Source: Macrobrachium rosenbergii (taxonomy: Eukaryota; Arthropoda; Malacostraca; Decapoda; Palaemonidae). Taken from it: a DNA stretch of 64,000 bases. The notes under the pieces were generated by a model, which saw nothing but the letters and a program-made list of their open reading frames with translations, did not search any database and was not told where the DNA came from. Made by a program: the position numbers and the translations under genes. Below, in pieces: positions 57,218 to 64,000 of the stretch. The stretch covers positions 72,557,271-72,621,270 of the forward strand of contig NC_089742.1 of NCBI RefSeq assembly GCF_040412425.1, given 5' to 3'. Positions within the stretch are counted from its first letter, which is position 1. Each line of letters starts with the position of its first letter.

Positions 57218-57387
57218 AAAAAAAGAAAAAGTGTTTTTTTTTTTTCTTCATCTCAAAACGAAAACTTTTGCCCAAGTTCTAGGTGAGAGATCAGGAAAAC
57301 AATATAAGTAAAAGATACTACTGTGTATTTTAAATGATAATGCGTACGTTATCTCAAAGACAGAACAAAACTGTGAAATGCATGACC

Positions 57388-57391
<4 letters not shown>

Positions 57392-57479
<88 letters not shown>
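57392..57479. repeat. (CT)n microsatellite
   Basis: About 44 units. Confidence 0.95.
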
Positions 57480-57482
<3 letters not shown>

Positions 57483-58901
57483 ATCCTAGTTTTAAAAGTA
57501 AAAGAACTAGACAAGAATCGCAGGTTATCTAGTCTTGCTCACTATAGAATTATCCGTCATGAATATTTTTTTTTTTAAGCTTGGCCAATGTTGCCCCTTG
57601 GTCCCATGTCATTTTCCTGAGATTGGTGTTTTAAATGTTTTTGAAGTTCAAATGCGATGTTAGAATCAAGGTATTGCATGAAAGATCTAGTAAATTAACT
57701 CATTGAATACTGTACTGCGGTGAGCTTTTTTTTAGAACATGATATATGTAATGAGTTCAGAGAACGCTTTGAAAGTGTTGAACCAATTCTTGAATGGAAA
57801 TCTTGTACAGTAACCATTTCAATTTTTAGTATGCGAGAAACCGGTACACTTACTGAATTTGTGTGAATTGTAAGGTTACCCACGGCTATAGTGCCCCATT
57901 GTCCAAGTCTATTCCAACATGACTAATAGGACTGAATTTTCCCATTTTAGTATCGCCCTTGACATTGCCGTGGAACAAATATTTTTAATTGCTTTCGTAT
58001 TGAGGAGCTTCCCTAGATGGTGACCCCCAGGAAAGTTGGAGTCTCGTTATCTAGGAGTAATTTTTGGGGGTCAATATCATTTTCTCAACAAATGTTACTT
58101 AAAATGGGAATAGCTTCATTTTGACATGAACTCTTCAGTGAGGTTTGTTGGTATTGCTGTCCAGGCAACCAAGTTCTTTCCCGTCCGCTGCATGTTTGTG
58201 ATGCAGTACTTTATAAATCCCAGAAACTTGCAAAATATTGAAGAGCTTCCTTTCGACACACGAACCTTAAATAGTCAGACTATCAAAATTCAAAATCAAC
58301 TCTTCTAGATGGGAGGGTTAGCATTCCCAGATAGATCTGCCATCATTGAGGTTGTGCTATTCTATTTCATAGGTTAAACCATTGTGGTAAGGCTGGAATT
58401 GTGTTTTCGTTTCAACCTATTTTTCCCCCGTGTTTTTGAGCTGTTGACAAATCTTTTGTGCACGTTTCCTTTATATAAACAATTTTGAAAAATAGTTTTA
58501 AGATTTTGTATATGGATATTGCATGAAGTTTTAAGTTCTTGGGATTACCCCTGATTAAGGAGTTTCAAGGTTCCTTAGGATCCAGTAACTTTAGATACGT
58601 ATTAAGTGATTTGCGTTAATTATATGGAGAATTTTTGATATTTTGGACTTTAGATGGTCTTCACTCAAGACAGAGGTGACTGACTTCACTGTGTTTCACT
58701 TTGTTTAGTTTATGTACAGCCCTCCACGGCGATAATTCCCTCTCTGGCGGGCCCTTGTGCGTTTTCAATATAAGGTGCTGCTTATATATATTTTACAATG
58801 TCTTTCAGTGTTTTCTCGTCAGTATCGTAGCTCCAGCAGGATAGGAGTCTTTAGTTCTTTTTTTAGATATGCTTTCTTGTATTAAATTGCATAGAAGATT
58901 A

Positions 58902-60400
58902 TTAGTCAAAGCCATGATCCATATTATTTTTCACCTTTGACACAAATTCTTTATGTACTAGGCACTGGTTGCCATCATAGGTTTTATGTTTAGTATCACT
59001 ATGACCTTTCTTTACACAATTTTTACACCTGAAGATGTTGCTAGCACATTCATTTGATTTGTGATTTTCACATCTAGGGCAAGCTTGGTCCTTTACAATT
59101 TGTTGCGCTGTGACCAAATTCCTGACATTTATAGCATTGATAGGGCACGTAATAGTTGTATACTTTGCAACGGCTATACAGTGTACACAATTTGTCACCT
59201 CTAGCATAAATAGCCTTTCGTATTTGTGGTGTGCATTTGATGATATAGTGTTTATATTTGTCATTTTTGGCTATCATTTCCTTTACAATTTTTAGGTCGT
59301 CATTTTCATATATGAGGTTACCTATCCATGGATTTTTCTTCACAATGTTATCGACAATATCATCTTCATCCTTCGGGACATAGACTACTTTTATTTTTGG
59401 TTTAAGTTTACCCTTCTCATTTACTGATATATTGTTGATATTCTGAATCTCCGATTTTGCCTTTTCTAAGTTTTTCCTGTCTGTAAACCTTACAAATAAG
59501 TGTCCATCTCTTGTTGTTTTAACCTGTTCAACTGGCTCCGTTATTTTACTCATGATTTCTCTCTTCATTAGCTGCTGCGTTTGTAGATTTGATCAGAAGT
59601 ACTTTTTTTGTCTTTGGTGATTCAGCATGTTTTTGTTCATGTTTGCCATGGTCTTTACATCTATTATCAACATTGTCAATTTTGTTTTGGATTTCATCTA
59701 TGTTGATCATTACGTCACGAGTTTTCTGAGCCGAATCCTGAATCAACTTTGTTAATGTCTCAGTTTTCTTTTATTTCTTCAAATTCATCTTCAATGAGTT
59801 TTTTGTGTGTTTGTTCAGGCCTCTTGCAATTATTGCAGATGTATAATATGTTATCACTACGAAGTATGGGTGTGTATCTGACTTCGACACCTGAACATTC
59901 ATAATGAATTTCACAGCAAGTTCCTTCCTCATCAACTTCCCCAGAGCAATGTCCGCAGGTTGCTGAATCTCTCGATTTGGGTTGACTCATCCTTCTCCAT
60001 GTTCCATCGTTACGTGCTGTTTCGATAATTACGAGATAATGTTCGTATGATAGTTTGATCTTTCCTTTACTTGATTTAATTTCTTGAGTATTTTCTCTTT
60101 TTCCTTCCTCCTCCTCATATTCACTTTGAACATCGCGCAAGTCAGGCACTTGTCACAGAGCACTTCACAGACACGTCCTACCCGCAAGAAAGCTATGTGC
60201 TTAGTTGAATCTCGATGAATGTTTTGTGCTTGTTCAAGGAATTCATATTTTAACTTCATGAGCCCAATACAAACCCGAAGTAACGTCCTTGTAGGGAAAA
60301 GCATGACCCCCATCATAACCCCATGTGTATTAGTAGAACCTACGACCTGCTGTTCCAAGCTATTTGTCTTCACAACCCTCGCCAGATCCCACCACCTCTT
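58902..60400 (-). pseudogene. LINE ORF1 (gag-like) remnant with PHD-like, RRM-like and CCHC segments
   Basis: RNA-binding first ORF of a non-LTR retrotransposon, in four frames. In sense order: Cys-bearing start (RVGRVCEVLCDKCLTCAM near 60180), acidic stretch, then a PHD-like finger (SATCGHCSGEVDEEGTCCEI, IHYECSG, ILYICNNCKRPEQ; 59970-59800). A coiled segment is near 59740-59640. The RRM-like part has KTTRDGHLFVRFTDRKNLEK near 59510 and VVYVPKDEDD near 59385. Zinc knuckles are YQCYKCQEFGHSATNC near 59130, and ACPRCENHKSNEC plus FRCKNCVKKGHSD near 59070-58990. A frameshift near 59095 separates the knuckles. No endonuclease or RT follows, so the copy lacks ORF2. Confidence 0.7.
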
Positions 60401-62306
60401 TTAGAACGGATACTAGGCATTATTAAAGGACTGCAGCATCACCGGCCCCTAGCTGCACCCACGTTTAATCGTTTTACCGTACCTCCAGTTCCGGTACCTT
60501 TCTTCCCTCTTGCCATCGTCCTTTTCACTCACGAAATGTCTCAGAGCTTGGATATATACACTAATTTTCGTAAATCAATCAACCATAAAAATACTAAGGG
60601 AAACGAAGCCAAACAGTCCACTTAATGTTGATGACTACATAAACGTTACAACATCTAGTGGTTACAGACAAGTCACAAACCCTGTGCTACACACGACAAT
60701 GAAACATCAAAATTATATGAAGCAGTAAAGCCCCAACTAAAATAGTTTGTGTAAGCTCAAGAAACTGATAAAACAACGCATCTTAAGGAAGCAAGAAAGG
60801 AATAAACACTACCAGAACTGCAATTATTGCATCAGTTTACAGGAATACTCAACGCTCAAATAATACAAAACAACTGATATCATAGACTAATTAAGGACCA
60901 CAAAGCTAATCAAATGGATTAGTGTAATGCACCAAACAACTGAATGCTGCAGTAATACGACGAAATTTTGCTCCTTTAATAATATCCTAATTTCACATGT
61001 GCTGTGGCAATTTAATGCTCTGTTAAGAAATACAACCAGCAAAGCCTCTTATCTCAAATTAGAGGTAGAAAATGGTGATAAAGATAGCTATGATGGACAT
61101 GGGGAAGTTATTACTTAGTTTATTACCATGTCTAAAAGGAAAGCTGACCTTATTGAGAGATATGGGCTAACATATCACATATCAAGAGAAAATAAAGATC
61201 CTGAAAGATCATAGAAAAATGATCCTCAAAGGCTGTTGAACTCTGAGAAACAATTCGCCTCGGTGTGCAGTCGCACTTACTGAGTTGGCCATAAGTCAAT
61301 TAATTATTAACCTAACAAAAAGGAATTTGAAAAAAGCCTGAAACTGTATTGCATGAACATGTATTTATCAAAATACACTTTTTGATAATTTCCTTAATTT
61401 ACAATTTTATGATTTCGAGAACAAACCCATCCTTCAATGGGATTTAAGTAAATTTTATAATACCAGAAGCAAGATACCGCGATGCTCCAATACTTAGACA
61501 TTAATTTTGCTGATGACAAAGTGATGTTGCGGACATTTCATCGCCTTCTCTTTACTGCTGGTTCATCCACTCAGGTACTGACTGCTCTCTATCAACCTCA
61601 ATTTTACTAGATGACGCGTTGTTAATAACACATTGGCAATTATGATTCAGACAATCTCAAGAACACGTTCAGTTGTCTTCCACAACCTTTATTTCGATGC
61701 TTCTTGTACCTCTACACTAGAGTTTGTGCTTGCCATTGGTTTTACATGGTATCAGCATCCATATTTTATTGAAATCTCATGATGTCATACTAATGTTAAG
61801 GCTTATCAACTGAACCAAAGCCGTAATTCTGCCCTAAAAGTCATCATATCCTATTTTCACATGTGCGCTCAGCTAAACTTCTCTCACTTTTTCTCTTTTC
61901 CACTTTTAGTTATTCTTTCTCCATATTATGAGTAGGCTAATAATGATGATGATAACAGAAACAAAATGACCTCTGAATACATGAATTGAAAGATTTACAG
62001 TTCTTTATCGATGATTTTTAAAAATACACATGAAAACAAAATCAGAGGTTGGTAGCGGAAGTAATTTAGAGGAAGTAATTTACTCATTGCAAATGGACGA
62101 ACCTGCCAGATGTATTAAATAAGGTAAGACATGAAGAACAGAGATTTAGCAGAATTACTTTCAAAGAAAATTTTTAGGAATGTTTAGGCAGAGTGGAAAG
62201 GAAATGTTCTGAGAAAAAATTTGCTGTTTGCCACTTTGAATAAATGGCCTTATGATAGTAACTAGTAGTAGTAATAGTAGCAGAGGCTTATACAAAGACA
62301 ATCTCT
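60401..62306. other. No gene recognised
   Basis: AT-rich sequence. Frames at 60323-60625 and 60510-60728 are not recognised. Confidence 0.5.
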
Positions 62307-62377
<71 letters not shown>

Positions 62378-62378
62378 A
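62307..62378. repeat. (CTA)n microsatellite
   Basis: About 23 trinucleotide units. Confidence 0.95.
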
Positions 62379-64000
62379 GTCTGGAAACAATCTCGGGGCA
62401 GGTTTTTCAAAGGCTCCAAAACATTGCCTCTCCCACGGAGTTGACACCTGTCGGACGCTGAGGCTCGAAAATTCAATCCTGTCTGTATTTGAGTTCGAAT
62501 GTTTCATTTCCATACATTTGATATTTTTAAAATCACATTTTACTTGCAACTAATACGAATCAACAGTTGTTTCCTCTTAAACTCCTCTAATGTTTTACAA
62601 CTTTCACTCCATCCATTTAATAGTTGTGAGATCTCACTTTATTTGCAACTAATAATCATCCTCTTTATGTCCTCTAATATTTTACATTTCTTATTATTCA
62701 CGTTGGACTCCTGAAATCTCGTGGAGTTTCTATTTGTTAGCAGGTCAGGATTTGCGAATGTAAAGGTTTCGAGTCTCCATATTTACTTGTGCCTGTTTGT
62801 TTAGTTTAATATGAATGATAAGGTAACGCAGGCTTGGTTTTGGTATCAGCGTCTCTTTTGTGCTCAGACTTTAAGTTTCCCCCCTTATGTTTCTCCCTTA
62901 TTGCTTGCAGGTGGTCTCTCCATCATGCATTGGTGAATCTTTTATTTGTCTTGCAGCGGTTGACAGTTGGGAAAGGCTAGAAGTGCCGATACATAGGTGT
63001 CGGTTCCAAAGTTCGCCGACGAAAGGACCCCTGGGGAGCTTTGCGTTTAAGTAAACTCTTCCAGGACAGCGTCTTGCTGGTAGGTACCCGTTGTGTTTCT
63101 ATATACGTTTTAATCTCGAAACATCTGGATACTGGATGTGCATATTTTGGTTATTTTAGTTTATAATGACGCTGTGGTTCCTTAGTAGCTGATATTTTAT
63201 ACGTATAGCAGGGTTTGTCTACGGAAAGTGTTGCTATGTTAAGGTAAAGTAGAGTTGGTCTACGGAAAGTGAATCCTTTCTGTGCGATACCAACATTCTG
63301 TCTAGTGGAATTTTCTGTGAACATTTATTCTTCATAGTTCCGAACTTACTTTCAGCCCTAGGAAAATGTTAAATAGCTTGTAATCATGCAATGTTAACCC
63401 CGCCTGCAGTGTAGACAAAATTTTGAACTTACCATTGCATGATGTTTACCAAGAAGCATTTTCATTAAGTTGAACAAGACCGCTACTGGTCAGTCCCCAA
63501 CGTAGCTTGACCTACACTGTAGGCTAAGCATAAATCAGAGCATTTCTTCGGGAATTATCCTAAACACACTACCAGAATTCAATAGGGTAAAATTGAGAAC
63601 CGAGCCGCACCTACTACCGCGGCTTGGTTCTCAACTCGATACAGAAATAGCCTAGGCAACCGACCCTTCATGACCTGACTCCCTGCCAAATGAGATCCCA
63701 CAATTCATAAACAGGCCTTAGGACAAAGGTCAAGGAGGGAACTAGCAGCAAGGGTAATTTTTAGATCAATGGGAGAGGCTCTTGCCTAACACCACCTGTT
63801 AGGGGCTTGTTTTCGATGATTGATGTTACTTTGGGAGGGGGGGTTCCAAGGGGTGTGAAGCCCCCTGTCTAGGTCAGGGCATGGTCCCCTAAGCCAGGTT
63901 AGGAAGGCGAGTTCTGGTTAGGTTAGAACATGGCATTCTAGAAAAGGTTAAGTTTGTTGTTGTCAGCATAACCTGTGGCTGTATTTCTCAACTGGCCCAC
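62379..64000. other. No gene recognised
   Basis: A TTGCAG at about 62950 followed by a GC-richer stretch to 63080 ending in a GTAGGTACC could be a small exon, but no coding content supports it. TCTACGGAAAGTG occurs twice near 63215-63270. A dispersed repeat lies at 63840-63965. Confidence 0.4.
63840..63965. repeat. Dispersed repeat also present at 48700-48880
   Basis: Same ordered blocks as 48700-48880: TAGGTCAGGGCA, TTAGGAAGG, CTGGTTAGGT, GGCATTCTAGAAAAGGTTA. Confidence 0.75.

Larger units (their letters stand above)
57190..58901. other. RpS3 downstream sequence
   Basis: Includes a (CT)n tract at 57392-57479. No gene recognised. The frame at 58126-58308 has no recognisable similarity. Confidence 0.5.

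Noticed and set aside
62252..62549. Poly-Leu and poly-Val frames
   Set aside because: Translations of the (CTA)n microsatellite.
62930..63080. Exon of a downstream gene
   Set aside because: Possible splice borders but no conserved coding content.

Overview
The window looks like nuclear DNA of a crustacean, most likely a decapod. The evidence is long (AT)n and (CT)n microsatellites, scattered TTAGG-type motifs, introns of several kilobases with canonical GT/AG borders, DIRS-type tyrosine-recombinase retrotransposons of the kind common in decapods, and an animal-type ribosomal protein S3. Species cannot be told from the sequence.

Positions 1-26453 are a nest of mobile elements. Element A (plus strand, 1-15357, left end outside the window) is a DIRS element. 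Its gag is split by a second DIRS, element B (minus strand, 1294-7749). Its RT/RNase H region is split by a degenerate Tc1-like DNA transposon (10815-12522, TA duplication). A short flank (15358-15533) is followed by DIRS element D (minus, 15534-19395, no recombinase) and, directly abutting it, DIRS element E (minus, 19398-26453, same family as A). All four DIRS copies are broken by stops, frameshifts or deletions, but inverted terminal repeats (ITRs), internal complementary regions (ICRs, in A, B and E) and several catalytic motifs are readable. A probable U6 snRNA copy lies inside B.

Positions 26800-30606 hold the first two coding exons of an ectonucleotide pyrophosphatase/phosphodiesterase (ENPP family) gene on the minus strand, with a 3.4 kb intron that contains a 480 bp foldback element with a perfect 8 bp target duplication. 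E lies about 350 bp beyond exon 2, so the element cluster probably sits in intron 2 or beyond; the rest of the gene is not visible.

Positions 30607-47900 are gene-poor: LINE fragments (endonuclease at about 32.1-32.8 kb, possible ORF1 at about 40.1-41.0 kb, RT C-terminus at 46.7-47.3 kb), an inverted duplication with a weak THAP-like reading frame, an internally deleted Mag-like Ty3/gypsy LTR element that landed in an (AT)n tract together with a small hairpin element, a likely non-autonomous hAT element, and microsatellites.

Positions 47911-57189 carry a complete five-exon RpS3 gene on the plus strand (247 residues). Its third intron carries a 725 bp inverted-repeat element. Downstream are a (CT)n tract, a LINE ORF1 remnant with PHD-like, RRM-like and CCHC segments (58.9-60.4 kb, minus) and sequence without recognisable genes.

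No new multi-gene system was found. The most unusual signals are in the DIRS elements: a consensus 5' splice donor exactly 37 nt from the sense 3' end in three copies (44 nt in the fourth), tandem hairpins that covary between and within A and E, and insertion at an AT dinucleotide.
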